A DNA stretch of 64,000 bases from Adiantum capillus-veneris (lineage: Eukaryota; Streptophyta; Polypodiopsida; Polypodiales; Pteridaceae): positions 126,705,182 to 126,769,181 of the forward strand of contig CM043967.1 in NCBI GenBank assembly GCA_014529385.2, given 5' to 3'. A program made the translations under genes and the position numbers. Positions 34,801 through 46,334 of this stretch are shown piece after piece. The notes below the pieces were generated by a model. The model saw nothing but the letters and a program-made list of their open reading frames with translations, was not told where the DNA came from and ran no database searches. Each line of letters begins with the position of its first letter. Position 1 is the first letter of the stretch.

Positions 34801-35099
34801 TAATTTGGCCAAGAATATTATCATTCTAGCTAAATTTTGACAGAGTTGCCGCGATTAGATCAAGGAGCTAGAAGTGAACGTGCATGTTAGAAATTGGCTA
34901 GTGCAAGTGATTGCATTGCAAATTAGCTTCCAATTGGACGAACAAGGGCACAACTCACATGTGGTTGTAGATTAGGCTAGTACAAGCAACAGAAATTCTG
35001 TTAATCACTACTAGAATCTGCCAATTGACAGTTTTGGTAGATCAAGCCAACATGGACTCAATCGAGCCGAGAGTTTAAGTATAGCAAAGCTAGCCAGTA
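31823..35099 (+). other. Element B untranslated leader (3.3 kb)
   Basis: No sustained frame. It contains GTGTGTG-rich text (32380-32700), short AATGCAATGT repeats (32150-32220), a CT-rich block (33410-33640) and an A-rich low-complexity block (33990-34450). Element A's palindrome is not seen here. Confidence 0.6.
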
Positions 35100-37080
35100 G
35101 CAGTGGTAACACATGCACAACTGCAATAGAGCAGATTCTACAGCTTTATGGCTACAATGGAGATAAAGTCTTGTATGCAGATTCAGAAGGCCATAGATAC
35201 TTGATGAGCAATAGAAGCAACACAGGAGCGAAGATCCTATTGAACAGAATAAAGCCAGATTCAGAAAACTCCCAAATGTTCACAGACTTTAGTGGAGCCA
35301 GGTATTGCAAACTTAAAGATGAAGTGCAGATAGAGGTTCAAAAAATCAACCCAAGTGGTTATCCAAAATTTTTTGAAAATCCGCAAAGCATCCATTTAGT
35401 GCATATGAAATCAGGGTCATTGCACTTGGATTACAGTGGTCAGATCTATAATCGAGAACCAGAATTGCAAAATCCAACAGATCAACCAACAGCAGCCAAT
35501 CTAATTGGAGAACCAAGTCAAAGACGGTACAAAGGTCAAGACGGAGCAATCTGTAGCTTGATGCTCACTGTTTTAAAATAAGATGCCAACAATTTGGCCA
35601 TCATAGAAGCAGAAACTTCTCAGGTAGAGGTTGACATGACAGAGCCAGTTGAAATACCACCAATCATGGCGTATTGCTCAGATTGTGGACATTTTTTTGA
35701 AGATTTTCCAAGAAATCCAGACAAAAAGGACATATGAAGTGCCAAGTAAGGCGCATAGAAAATTGGAACTGCGAATCTCGATGTAAGTGCCTTTAACTCG
35801 TCACCTTTAATGCACTCAGATGATTCTGCATTACCATTAGAAGCACCAGTAAAAGCACTACAAGTTCAAAATGAGCATAAAAAAGCACAGACACCTGAAA
35901 AGCTTAAAATTGATCCTTTGAACAACAAATTCTTGCATGAATTTAGTCAAGGTGTCCAGATGTCACTGAATGCTGAAAAGACTATTAGGTTTGCAAATGA
36001 TTTTGCATCCACTGCCACAAGTGTGCAATCATTCACGGGTTTAAGGGACACATCAAATAGAATGATGTTAGCTTTGTATGGTACACATAATTCATATGCA
36101 CACTATGTAGACCAAAAAGGAAAACTGTACAAAAAGGATCGACCAGTGTTTGAACGGTCCACATACCAGCTCATAGAAGTGCATCCAGTGATAGATCAGA
36201 AATAATGGTTCATTTCAGAGGAAAGAATCTATTATCGTCCATCCTCTCTAGAGCTGAAAGATATTACCCGAGTGAACCCATAAATATGTTCAGAGCCAAA
36301 CTCTCCTCCATCGAAAATCAAGCTTCAATGTTGTGACCAAACGAGCATATACTTTGACCAAAACAGTCGTAGATATAGACGAGAGTCTAGCACCTATGAT
36401 GCATTGGTTCCTGAAATCACAGAAGCTCATAGCATACGAGACCCATGGAATAGACAATATCAGGGCAAAGATAATGCTATCTACAGCTTGACTTGGGGAA
36501 TAATTTGTCATGTTTCAAGGAGATACATAGGAAACTATGCAGAAGGTTTACCGATGCCAACTATCAAGAATGCTACCCAAAGTGTACCTTCACAGTCCCA
36601 AAAGGTGAGACTAAACCAGAGACAAACAATTTTGAACTCTTACAATGAAGTAGGCTATAGTGATCACCCTAGGAAGGGGGGAGCTTTAAATCCATCAAGT
36701 TCAGCTTTAATACCAGGAAACACTACATTAGTTAGAAGCCCTAGAGCTTCTAGCCAATAGACCTCATCAAAGAAAAAACCATTGGAAGATCATATGGTTG
36801 TTTCCAATTGACCCAGATCCCATCAAAATCTACAGACAAATTCTTATATGAAGATCATCAGTGACAAAATTTTTAATTGATCTCTACAAGTGAAAGTCAA
36901 AAAGCCAACAAATCTAATAGTGTTCAAACAGTTACATGTGACCAAGTTCACATATGCATATCAAGATGCACATGGTAATGAATACCAACACATTCATCAC
37001 CTTGTACAAACCCCTATGGATGGCCCGCGACTGAAGTCAAAGACTATCTGAAGATGATAAAAAGCCTCAAGCTACCAGAA
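35100..37080 (+). pseudogene. Element B Gag-like region with (Y/F)xDxxGxxY repeats and zinc-knuckle relic
   Basis: One frame, broken by several stops (35579-35581, about 35736, 36203-36205 and others), carries repeats of the module seen in element A. These are VLYADSEGHRYLM (about 35170), MFTDFSGARYCKL (about 35277), LHLDYSGQIYNRE (about 35420), HYVDQKGKLYKKD (about 36100), IYFDQNSRRYRRE (about 36347) and YAYQDAHGNEYQH (about 36958). A zinc-knuckle relic, YCSDCGHFFEDFPRNP, lies at about 35670-35715 and matches A's second knuckle. The typical Gag helical core seen in A (A-T-W-F...) was not found, so this protein may consist mostly of repeat modules. Confidence 0.7.
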
Positions 37081-37633
37081 TAGGTGATAGAAAATTCAAA
37101 ATCAATGAAAGCTAAAGGCTACACAAAGTTCACCACCAAAATCTCCTCCAAAGAGACAGATTCTTTCATAAAGTACAATGGATCTTTTAAGGTCAAAGGT
37201 TACTCAGATGTAGGAGGACAATGCTCAACAATTGCATAAAAGTGTAATATTAGAGCCAATGGAGTCGACATCAATGAAAACAAGTGATCAAAGAAAAAAG
37301 ACGCCAGATAAAGCTCAACCAAAGGATATTTCCACAACAAAAGCACTCAATACAAAAAAAAGATTCCTAAACGATCAAGTGCACATTGTTGGTGAAAACG
37401 AAGAAAAGTTTTGGAAAAGATGTGGCCAACCACAGCTCAAAGATGGTCTTGAATTTGTGGGCATATCAAGAAACAAACGAGAAGAATGCTGGGGAATCAT
37501 CTCCACCACCATTGAAGTAAGTTCACAGATCATCATAGTTCAATTCCACGTGATCACAACAAAAGGTATGCCAGACGACATCATAATGGGAATGCTAATG
37601 GCCCAGAAGATGTTAAGATACAAAATTCAATGA
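37081..37633 (+). pseudogene. Element B protease-like region 1
   Basis: The end of the region reads S-Q-I-I-I-V-Q-F-H-V-I-T, then G-M-P-D-D-I-I-M-G-M-L-M-A-Q-K, the pattern of a retropepsin C-terminal half (F-x-V...D-I-I-L-G-x-x-x-L). About 150 codons upstream, in another frame, Y-S-D-V-G-G-Q-C-S-T-I-A could be a decayed D-S-G-A active site, but this is weak. A Lys/Thr-rich stretch lies between the two. Confidence 0.4.
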
Positions 37634-38059
37634 AGATGCAATCTTCAGAGACAACAAAGAATGGAGATCAAGAGTGGTCACCCACGGACGATTAGCACAT
37701 TTAAAATGGAGGTTGATATCAAAGCAGATCTCATTGAATCTGATTCTTCTCCATCGGACATAACTGCAAAAGAACTTGAAGCATATCAGGAAATAGCAAG
37801 TGTAGATCAAACAAAGCAAAAAGCAACTACAGAAGCTATTGAGCAAAGAATGCCATCAAAGCCATAAGTAAAGAAGAACGAGGTTGCAGACAACCAAGAA
37901 TAAATAGGAAGTCCAAAGCTCAATCACTCATTGCTAGTTGAATTAGATGATGTAAGTCAGATTGGAAAATAGAGTCTCAAGTCACCCTCCATAGAGACAC
38001 AATTAGATCAATATGAAACCATGGCAAAAGCAGGGAAAAGATATTCAATAGAACCAACA

Positions 38060-38447
38060 ATGAGAATAGCTATAGTTCTTAGCAATACAAAAAGAGCCAA
38101 GTGTCAGATGCAATGCTCTACTGGATAAAGAACCAAATTGCAATATGTTTGAAAACCACATTCAGAGCATTCTAGAGATTACTCCATGCAAACATGATAG
38201 CAAAACAAGGCTAGGTATGCTTACGGGCCAAAAAGAAATGGTTTCTACCCTTAGCATCCAAAATTATGAAGAGAAAGTGAAGCTTCAGGTGAAGCCTTCA
38301 AAGGAAATGCTTGTAGATGTCATCCTTGGACATCAGTGGCTAGACCAACACAAGTCCTACAAAGAAGATAAGATGCTAGTACTCTCTGTCCCAAGAGGTA
38401 GCCAACAACATTTACAGGTACCGCTAACGCTAGATTCAGAGTTGTAA
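38060..38447 (+). pseudogene. Element B protease-like region 2
   Basis: A-K-C-Q-M-Q-C-S-T-G, a possible decayed D-T-G active site, is followed after a frameshift by M-F-E-N-H-I-Q-S and then M-L-V-D-V-I-L-G-H-Q-W-L-D-Q-H-K. The last motif (D-V-I-L-G-x-x-W-L) is characteristic of gypsy retropepsins. With region 1 this gives B two protease-like units, as in element A. An acidic linker with stops (37661-37866) separates them. Confidence 0.55.
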
Positions 38448-39492
38448 AAGTCACAAGAATCAAAAACAAATCGTGCAGACAAAGGTAAAGCTAAAGTGGA
38501 CCCTCCACCGATTAGCAAAGAAGTTGTGACAGCATATGCCTCTACATCAAAGAACCCTCATGGAACAGCTTCTTCAAGCAAGTCAGGCTTTCACAATTTC
38601 AAGTCAATTGCTGAACCAACTGAAACCTCTAAGGGGACACCCAAAAAAGCAAATATATATCAACCAAAGTACTCAAGAAAGCAAAAGGAAAGTTCAACAA
38701 GTATTTGTTACGAGCAGTTCAATCAAATTCAATGATCCATTTTGGATTAAGGACAGGAAATCAACACGGAAAGACACATGGGATGGATAGCATCACAATG
38801 GAGCTTAAAAGAACAGGAGTACTATGGAGGTAACAGATAGATATGGGTACCAAAACTTCAGGTAAGGGCATATGAAGTAATGTCAAGTCCCTCCCATGAA
38901 AGAAGGCCCACAAGGTATCAACTTTGACAATATCCCCGGATACCTAAGAATCAAGTATACAACAAAACAACATCGAAAGATGCTAAAGTCTACCACAACT
39001 CACAAGAGGATACGGAACAGAGATGGATCTCAAAGGATCTTCCTCTTGGACAAGCACTTTCCACAGGGTATACAAAGATTTGGATATCAGTCAACCACAA
39101 GCCAACTGCAACTACACTAGAATATTTCAAGACCTCAACAAGACCTAAAGTGAAGAAAAGTCAACGAAGGAGATACAAAGGTCCTCAAGAGATTTGTATT
39201 CCTAAGTCTTCCAATGCTCCGAGTCAAAAGCCATATGTCAACAGTGAACAAAGGCCTACAACAAAATCAAAGACTCCCTATAACAAGCCCAATTGGAGAA
39301 TCAAACAGATAATGGAGTCTTCACAATCAAAGAAGAACAACCCAACCAACGAGAATGCAGATTCAAAGATGATAAAAGAGGTATGGCAAAAGAAACCTTC
39401 AATGCAAACTTGGTCCTTCACTAATCCTCTTTTTGAGGATTCAAGCTTACTTTTACCTAAAGAAATGTTTGTAATAAGCCCAAGAATGTAAA
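38448..39492 (+). pseudogene. Element B Lys/Ser/Gln-rich tail
   Basis: Broken frames encode basic, low-complexity protein with an I-W-V-P-K motif near 38840 that resembles the W-I-P-K motifs of element A's tail. No enzyme domain was recognised. It occupies the place where pol would be in an autonomous element. Confidence 0.45.
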
Positions 39493-40452
39493 AATTCAAG
39501 TTGACAGGGTGCAAAAAACACTCTTTGGCATAGTCAGAGTCGGGTTGCTGAGCCATATAATGAGCAAAGAATCAGTCCCAAAGCTTCAAGTCATATTAAA
39601 CTATGTGCTAAGAGTCGTAGTTCAGGCTGGAAGAGTTGAGCATATCTATGTCGAGTCACTCATGTTGGATGAGATGATCATAAGAGTCAAAGTCTATTTA
39701 CTTACAATTGGTGGAGTGTCGTAGAGTCCAACACTCACACACAGTGCAGAGTAAGATTAGAGAACGTATCCTTGACAATGAAAACCATTCTTAAAGGGGT
39801 GCCAACTTGCAAATCCATGTCAAATACTTTTATAGCTACACCATCTTTCTGAATAACCCCTCAAAATCCTTCTTGCATGGCATATTGTTTCCCATGCATT
39901 TTTGTGTATGCATAAATAGGATGTCCCATTATTGGACATATGCATTAGACACTCTTTTTTGGCTTCCACCTATGCACCTTGAGCGGAGTACAATAGGCAA
40001 ACCAATGTTCCAATATGCTACCCTCTCATATTTGCTGCCTTTTTAATTTTATATCTATCAGCAAATAATCACTTGAGTACTTTATTAATATTTTCCATGC
40101 TAATAAGTACTCTAGTAATGCGTGTATATCAAAGGTACTTTTTTCCCATTGTGTTTTTTCCCTTTGGTCATCCAGGTATTAGACCCTAATTTAGAACTCC
40201 ATCATTCTACTTCCCTTGTACATACTTTTCATAAATAAACATTAGCCTCATCATTATGCTATTACAACGGACAAATGCAACATCATCACTCACATCAGAC
40301 ATATTCGGACCAACCAAGATGCTGCAGCAAATTGACCTCATCAACAAATTCAACGACAAACACAGAAAATTAGCCCATCAATAACTAATCAAAAACCTTC
40401 CACAGCCTCCACGATCACTTTTCAACAGTGCCTGAGGACGGGCACTAAAATT
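39493..40452 (+). other. Element B 3' untranslated region
   Basis: About 950 bp with short frames only and nothing recognised. Leads to the purine tract. Confidence 0.5.
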
Positions 40453-40464
40453 GGAAGGAGGGAA
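40453..40464 (+). promoter_or_regulatory. Polypurine tract of element B
   Basis: GGAAGGAGGGAA abuts the 3' LTR start TGTTAACTGAGAC. Confidence 0.85.
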
Positions 40465-41386
40465 TGTTAACTGAGACATCGGCAGTTTAACAAAAGCAGC
40501 TAAAGACCGAAGACATATAGATGCACATCGAAGATCAATATGAAGAAGCAGTAAAGATTGGAGTTACACATTTTCCACATTTTCCCAAAATGGTCATGTA
40601 TTGTAAATTTCTGATTTATTTCAAGCCATTGTAATATTTCTAATGTGTTAAGGGCTCAATCCGAGTTCCAAGCTGTAAAGAATAGGTCAGTTAATGTGGC
40701 TAAGTTGTAGATTCAGTAAGTGGTGGAGCCCTAAAGGCCTTGGGCGCTTGGACATTGCATATTTTTACCCTAGGTATATAAGGTAGTGTGTAAAAGAATT
40801 GAGGGTTCTCAAGGTCATTGGTTGAGAGCACTCTTTGGTGAGAGCTCTTGGGGTGTGTGGCTATGGAGTCCTTGAGTTTTTCCTTGCTCATGAGATTTGA
40901 TTAACACTAATCAATGATTCATTCTCTTTCACTATGCCTCTCTCATGCTTCTTATGATTGCCTATGATGCTTAGATTAAGTGAATCTCAACTAATTAGTG
41001 GTGGTTAATCCCTCTCTAATCTTGTGTAATTGTCCTCTTTTGCTTGTGTGTGCATGCAAGTTTGATTGGAGTGTGGTACTCGATAGATCTATGCGTGTGT
41101 GCTTGCAATTAGTGTGTTGCATGATGATAGGATTAGTGTTGTGTGTGTCTTGCAATCCTAGTGTGTGTGATTGGAGATGAAGAGAAGTGGATGTGGAGAT
41201 TTCCCTTCATTGTGGCTTAGCTCCTCCATAGGCCGAGAAGCTCACCTCATAGAGTTAACCATTTGTGTTGCCACGATTAGCTCACTAGCCGTGTGAGTGT
41301 TTCCATGCCCTAGTCGGTTAGCTCATCCTGCCATATTGACGATTTTGTTGGTCATTTGAGCTATTGCAACGATGGAACCCCCAACA
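40465..41386 (+). repeat. Element B 3' LTR (922 bp)
   Basis: Starts TGTTAACTGAGACATC and ends GGAACCCCCAACA, followed by GATGG (41387-41391). TATATAAG lies near 40774. Many CpG sites of the 5' LTR read TpG or CpA here. Confidence 0.9.
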
Positions 41387-41872
41387 GATGGCGTAGCCAA
41401 AGTTGGTCAACCATAGAAGATGGTATGGGCAGGTATGTGAAGGCTAGCAGAAGTAAGCAAAAGGGCTAATGCAGCTACAAAGATCCTTGGCAAGCGGGCA
41501 GCAGCAGATGTGTATGACTGATGCAGTTTATAGGCCAAGAAGGGCTCCAAAACTAGCTAATTTGGATGGCAGATGAAAGAGGTTCAAAGTGCAGTCTTCT
41601 TGCTTGGAGATGTAGAGCTTGAGTTGTTGAAGGAGTAGGTCTAGACAACTCATCAAACAAAGCTACAGAGTCTAAGATATTTGAGTTTGAAGGTGTGGTG
41701 CATTGCAAAACTGAGACAGATAGGTCTGATGGATCCAAGTGGTCAAATTCAGTTTGGAGATATGAGCGTGTAGTGCTTGATTTAGAGAGCTTGCTGGTCT
41801 TTTTAGATTGCAATCTAGCTAGGGATCTCAAGATACGGAGCTTTGAAGTTGTGTCAGGGGCCAAGTGTGTGA
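41387..41872. repeat. Element C right LTR, first part
   Basis: Matches 3337-3448 and then 24092-24460, apart from the target sites. It ends with the 8-mer GTGTGTGA (41865-41872), which recurs at 46377-46384 where the LTR sequence resumes. Confidence 0.7.
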
Positions 41873-42427
41873 GAGGAAATCCATACACTGAGAAAAATAA
41901 ACCGAGCACAAAATTTTTCCGAGCAAAAGTAAAGAGAATTGTAACATAGAAAGTATTTTTATATTATGCCTTACCATAAGGTCAAGTGCAAGCAGTCCAA
42001 CAAAATGGTCAATCAATAGAAGGTGATAATTGTGACAATATAAATTCCTAATTGATTAAGTAACATAAGCTATTGAAACATTGCAAGTATAAAAGGCACC
42101 CATCTTGCAATGGAAATTACACAAAATCCAAAAAAATAGGCAATCCATAGAGGACCATAAAACTTAGCTCAAAAAGCCATTGCTATGCTAGAACTCTGGC
42201 CCCACACAAAATCACAATCCCTAGAACAACTCTGCTTTTGTCAGTGTTGCACCTAATGCATAAACACATGAGCTACAAAATCCAACCCAAGGACTCAAAA
42301 ATACACCAAGAACATGTGTTTGCAAGGCAGGTACGTGAGGTGCTTTGCTGTCTCTTTTTTAAAATTCCTAGTACATCGAGGGAAGTCTGCAATGCAACAC
42401 ATTATGTACCAATATAACCTCTCTCAC

Positions 42428-42685
42428 TTACTGTGCTTGCATGCTTCGGCCCAATGCTATCCTCTCATCAAAGTCTTTGGTTAATTTTGACCTCCATCTA
42501 ACATGATTTCCATCTCTGAATCTAGCACAAAAAGAACTAGTTTGTGTTCCACATTGCCCACTATTCAACTTTGGACTTAGTGTTTGCATTTCTAGAAGTG
42601 TTGATTGAGCTACATCAACAAGTTTTATACTCGATGCAGAAACTGACTGATTGTTGATAAACCTGGCTGTTGCCAAGTCTACCAC
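42428..42685 (-). other. Unrecognised open frame in the 4.5-kb insertion
   Basis: An 85-codon minus-strand frame beginning M-V-D-L-A-T-A-R-F-I-N-N-Q and rich in Ser. It has no motif that I can name. It may be a captured gene fragment or chance. Confidence 0.25.
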
Positions 42686-43179
42686 CGTGGTCCTATGGAT
42701 GATTCAACATAAAATATTGTGCTAGAATTTTTTACATGCACCATAAAAACATGCAGTAAAATGTGCAAGGACTAACTCAAATAGTTATGGAGAACATGAC
42801 ATGCTATTTGGATGAGATTCCAACATTGAAAACTTGGTTGTCATGGTGGGATGTTGTAGTGCCACACTAGGGAGACATATTTATTGCTCAAGACAAGTGA
42901 GGTGCTTTTGTCCCAAGAACAAAAAATATTTCCGAGGCTAAATATGCAAGTATGTGTGCTTCAATTGGTTATAAAAAAGACATTGGTCTTTATGAAGTCA
43001 CTTGTGCAGCTGTGACACTAGCAGCCCTTCAAAGTGTGAATTACAACATACCTACTCAAAGGGCATGGAGCAAATCAAAGACCACTTTTTACAAACCACA
43101 ATCTCTTGGAAAAGAAAAACCATCAGTGTTTTTTTACATGTGCCACACTTCAAGATACTAAGTTTGAAAAGGCCAAAAC

Positions 43180-43550
43180 ATAGGGAAAGTAAATTTCAAG
43201 AGGTTGTGTTTTTTTTCCCGAACCTCAATCGACTACACCTTTGTCAACTTATTCTGGGTTCAATTTTCCTCCATAATGTTAATGAACTACGCCTCTATGC
43301 TCCATTTTCCTTCTAATATGCATTCTCTCAACTTATTATCATTAAAACCTCTTCAATGTGTCAAGCTACATCTATGTTATTTTCATATAGTCTTGAAAGA
43401 GCTGCATTTTTTTGGTTTTCCAACCCTATCCATCGTGACATCGTGTTGTTCAACTATGTGCAGAGCATGTAATCCGCTAAAGCGATGCCAAAGCATGACT
43501 CTTGATGTTTACAAATGTAACAAAAAAACCACATGGACACTACTCTAGCT
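43180..43550 (+). pseudogene. Possible leucine-rich-repeat gene fragment
   Basis: Adjoining frames show spaced leucines: F-P-N-L-N-R-L-H-L, V-N-E-L-R-L, then L-L-S-L-K-P-L-Q-C-V-K-L-H-L and L-K-E-L-H-F. This is reminiscent of LxxLxL repeats of plant LRR proteins. It is too short and broken to assign, and leucine-rich translation of T-rich DNA can mimic it. Confidence 0.2.
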
Positions 43551-44082
43551 GATTTCGCGTCTACACAGGAAAATTTAGAATAAAGTCCCATTTTAGGGTA
43601 GCAAGGGATAGGAGCACACGGTTATGCAAGGTAAGAGGGCTTGCCTGACAAACTTGCTTCTTTTTATTTTAAAAATTTCAAACGCGTCAATGAGTTAGAG
43701 CATGAGGAAAGGTTTATATGTGGTACATGAAAGAATAAATAAACATGTTTATGCCTTTTCGTTCATTTAATTGAGGATTTACTTTGAGAGCATTAGCTCA
43801 TTTTTGTTAATTGGGATCATGCCTTAAATTATTCCGCACCGACACGGTATGCTGAATGGCCATGTTCGAATAGATAGGATCAAGAAGATTAACACATGGA
43901 CGATAATAAGCACATCAAAGTAAGCTCACTTACCTAATAGCCTCCATGCCGATTAGGAATGCTCAATAGTCAAGGGTTATCCAGTTGCCGAATATCCTCT
44001 GCGCCAACTCGAAATGTTCAAGAGTCAAGGAGATTGAGATTAGATTGTTTGAAGTTCAGTACGCTTTTGGGTGACCTAAAGT

Positions 44083-44640
44083 GGGACTCTATCTTAATTG
44101 CTTCCGCGTCGACGCGGGACAGTTAAGGAGTGTCTCTTTGCTCCTCCTACAATCAGGCAGGCTGTGGGAACTGCCTATTTCTCTTAATCTGGACTCTATC
44201 TTAATTACTTCCACGCCGATGTGGAATAGTTAAGGAGTGTGTCTGATTGAACTTGTGTGCTCGTCCTACACCAGGCAGGCTGCGTGAACTGGCTACTTCT
44301 CTTAATCGGGACTCTATGTTAATTGCCTCTGCGCCACCGTGGAGTAGTTAGGGAGTGTGTCCCAATTGAGCTTGAGTGCTATTCTTACACGTCCAGGCCT
44401 GCTGCGTGAACTCTATCCCTATGTACTCAAAGGCTAGTCCTTGGCACCTCCTCGATGCCCATGCTCGGGACTCTATATTAATTGCTGTCACGCCACCGTG
44501 GAGTATAAGTTAGGGACTGTGTCCCAATTAGACTTTTGTGATATTCCTACACTAGGCCTGCTGTGCGAAATCGTTGCATGTGTACTTGAAGGCTAGTCCT
44601 CCCACCTCCTCCGTGCCCATGTTTGACGACCCACCTCAAT
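44083..44640. repeat. Degenerate tandem repeats with hairpin cores, at least four units
   Basis: Units start GGGACTCTAT..TTAATT at about 44083, 44190, 44308 and 44467 (spacing about 107, 118 and 159). Each contains a GC-rich inverted core such as CCGCGTCGACGCGG or CACGCCACCGTGG between TTAATT and AGTTA, then GGAGTGTGTC and a CAGGC[AC][GT]GCTG[CT]G segment. Looser relatives reach back to about 43830. Confidence 0.8.
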
Positions 44641-44725
44641 ATAACTTCAGATGATTTTAATTGTTTTGGAACAAGGCCGTCAAGTTATGGAGCAAGGCTG
44701 TCACTAACTTGCCAACGTCGGCGCG

Positions 44726-44750
44726 GAGAGAGAGAGAGAGAGAGAGAGAG
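44726..44750. repeat. (GA)n microsatellite upstream of the dUTPase copy
   Basis: 25-bp GA tract in the presumed 5' untranslated part of the dUTPase relic. Confidence 0.95.
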
Positions 44751-44799
44751 TCTTTTGCAGCTGCATCGATCCTCTGTGAATTCACCGACCAGTTCTTTC

Positions 44800-45320
44800 A
44801 TGAAGAAGCTCACCCTGGCAGTAGTAGCAGAGCCGCTAGATCAACCCATCCCCAAGCTTGCCAAGCTAGAGGTACCTGTCTCCAATGGCACCACCCACCA
44901 TATTCCTCGTCAAGAAGCTCTCTACTAATGTGATCACCTCCTCTCGCGGCTCCACCTTGGCTGCAGGTTATGATGTTTACAGTGCATATGATGATGTTGT
45001 ACCTGCTCGTGGAAAGCTCTTATCAAAACTGACGTCTCCATTGCAATTCCAGAAGGGACATATGCGCGCTTAGTGCATAGATCTGGTATTGCATGGAAAC
45101 ATTCTATTGATGTTGGGGCAAGAGTGATCGATGCAGATTACCGTGGTCGACCCGTTGGGGTGGTTCTCTTCAATTTTTTGATCATGACTTTACTATCAAT
45201 GTCCGGAATTGTGTTGCTCACCTTATTTTTGAAAGGATCGTTAAAACTACAGGTTATGGAGGTGGATGACTTAGAAGCAGTTGTTATATGGTGCGAATGC
45301 GGGTTACTCTTGTCATGCTT
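44800..45320 (+). pseudogene. dUTP pyrophosphatase (dUTPase) pseudogene, probable captured retrocopy
   Basis: dUTPase hydrolyses dUTP to dUMP and keeps uracil out of DNA. Four of its five signature motifs are readable in order. These are T-I-F-L-V-K-K-L-S then L-A-A-G-Y-D-V-Y-S-A (motif 1), [11 protein letters not shown] (motif 2), [11 protein letters not shown] (motif 3) and [10 protein letters not shown] (motif 4). M-E-V-D-D-L-E-A-V follows, with a possible motif-5 trace G-A-N-A-G-Y-S near 45290. The ATG at 44885 gives M-A-P-P; an upstream P-I-P-K-L-A-K-L-E in another frame fits the plant N-terminal extension. There are frameshifts near 44880, 45020, 45175 and 45250 and one extra Arg codon in motif 3. 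The motifs run on without intron gaps. It lies inside a mobile insertion. Confidence 0.85.
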
Positions 45321-45635
45321 CCTGTTCACCTCCCTCCCTACTTTGTCCCCTCCGCCTTCACCTCCTGTTTTGAGGCTGGTTCTGTTCGATGTCGACTCCG
45401 CCTCCCCTTCCCCTTCCCTTTTCAGTGTCGGCACAAGCATTGTCCTTGATTCTCCCTTTGTTTCTTGTCAAACTAACCTATACATGCTAGGAGCATAAGT
45501 AAAGGCACACCGGTTTCTTTCTCTCGTTAGTGATGGTATCTTTTATTGTGAATCTTGAAATCACTTTCAACTTATGTGGCCTTTTCATCTCGTTATATAT
45601 AGCCAACTCAGAAATGAGCTTTTCTTTTTGTTTTA

Positions 45636-45702
45636 AGAGAGAGAGAGAGAGTTGTAGCAACATACCTTGCACTCCTTGCTCTCATCTCTTTGCATTGATG
45701 TT

Positions 45703-45740
<38 letters not shown>

Positions 45741-45836
45741 AGTAGCATCATACCTTGCACTCTTTGCTCTCGTCTCTTTGCTGCTACTATTGGCAAATTA
45801 GCTTTGTGCTAATGTTGTCCACAAACGCGAGAGAGA

Positions 45837-45869
<33 letters not shown>

Positions 45870-45878
45870 GAGAGAGAT
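45636..45878. repeat. Cluster of (GA)n microsatellites with shared flanks
   Basis: GA tracts at about 45636-45651, 45703-45739 and 45826-45878 are each followed by a version of ATACCTTGCACTC[CT]TTGCTC. A segment of about 90 bp was therefore duplicated in tandem together with its microsatellite. Confidence 0.85.
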
Positions 45879-46278
45879 CAATGTAGTAGCATACCTTGCA
45901 CTCCTTGCTCTTGTCTCTTTGTGCTCGACAAATTAATTTTTTTATGCGCATGCTATTTTTATTAAAGGCATGCTTCCAAAGGAAGGCTAAAAAGCAACAT
46001 TTTTATATAGCTTTAAAAAGCCTAAAAATTGTTTACAACATTTGATAGGCACCATGCCTATATCACTCCCTGCTAGCAGCAATGCCAATCAATACAAACT
46101 TGGACAACCTACCACTATTGTGTGTTGTAAGTCCCTCGATTGTTGGCCATGGTTAATAATGACCACTTTTAAGGAAAAGGGAATTAAATACCCTTGGATA
46201 ATATAACATGGTATTTGGAGAGACGGGTTGACAAGCACATGGATTATAAATTTAAAACCATGAGATTATTTCCATGGG

Positions 46279-46280
<2 letters not shown>

Positions 46281-46329
<49 letters not shown>
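46281..46329. repeat. (CT)n microsatellite at the right end of the 4.5-kb insertion
   Basis: 49-bp CT tract immediately inside the GCTCGG-containing end segment. Confidence 0.95.

Positions 46330-46334
<5 letters not shown>

Larger units (their letters stand above)
30877..41386 (+). mobile_element. Element B: non-autonomous LTR retrotransposon (10.5 kb) with gag and protease-like regions, no RT or integrase
   Basis: The element has TG...CA LTRs of 926 and 922 bp, a perfect GATGG duplication, a decayed tRNA-Asp primer site and a purine tract. Its interior holds a 3.3-kb leader, a Gag-like region with the same (Y/F)xDxxGxxY repeats and degenerate zinc knuckle as element A, two protease-like regions, and a basic tail. 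No RT, RNase H or integrase was found in 35100-39500 in any frame. The LTRs differ more than A's (several changes per 60 bases, many at CpG), so B looks older. It was probably mobilised by an autonomous relative such as A. Confidence 0.88.

Noticed and set aside
37189-37235. D-V-G-G-Q-C-S-T-I-A as a definite protease active site in element B
   Set aside because: It is in a different frame from the matching C-terminal half and departs from D-[ST]-G-A, so it is kept only as a weak possibility.
44885-45498. dUTPase considered as a working host gene
   Set aside because: At least four frame changes, an extra codon inside motif 3 and loss of a clear motif 5 rule out a functional enzyme from this locus.
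45530-45745. Open frames through GA tracts (Arg-Glu repeats), and likewise at 55326-55550 and 63148-63363
   Set aside because: The frames are open only because dinucleotide repeats contain no stop codons; no real protein sequence extends beyond the tracts.
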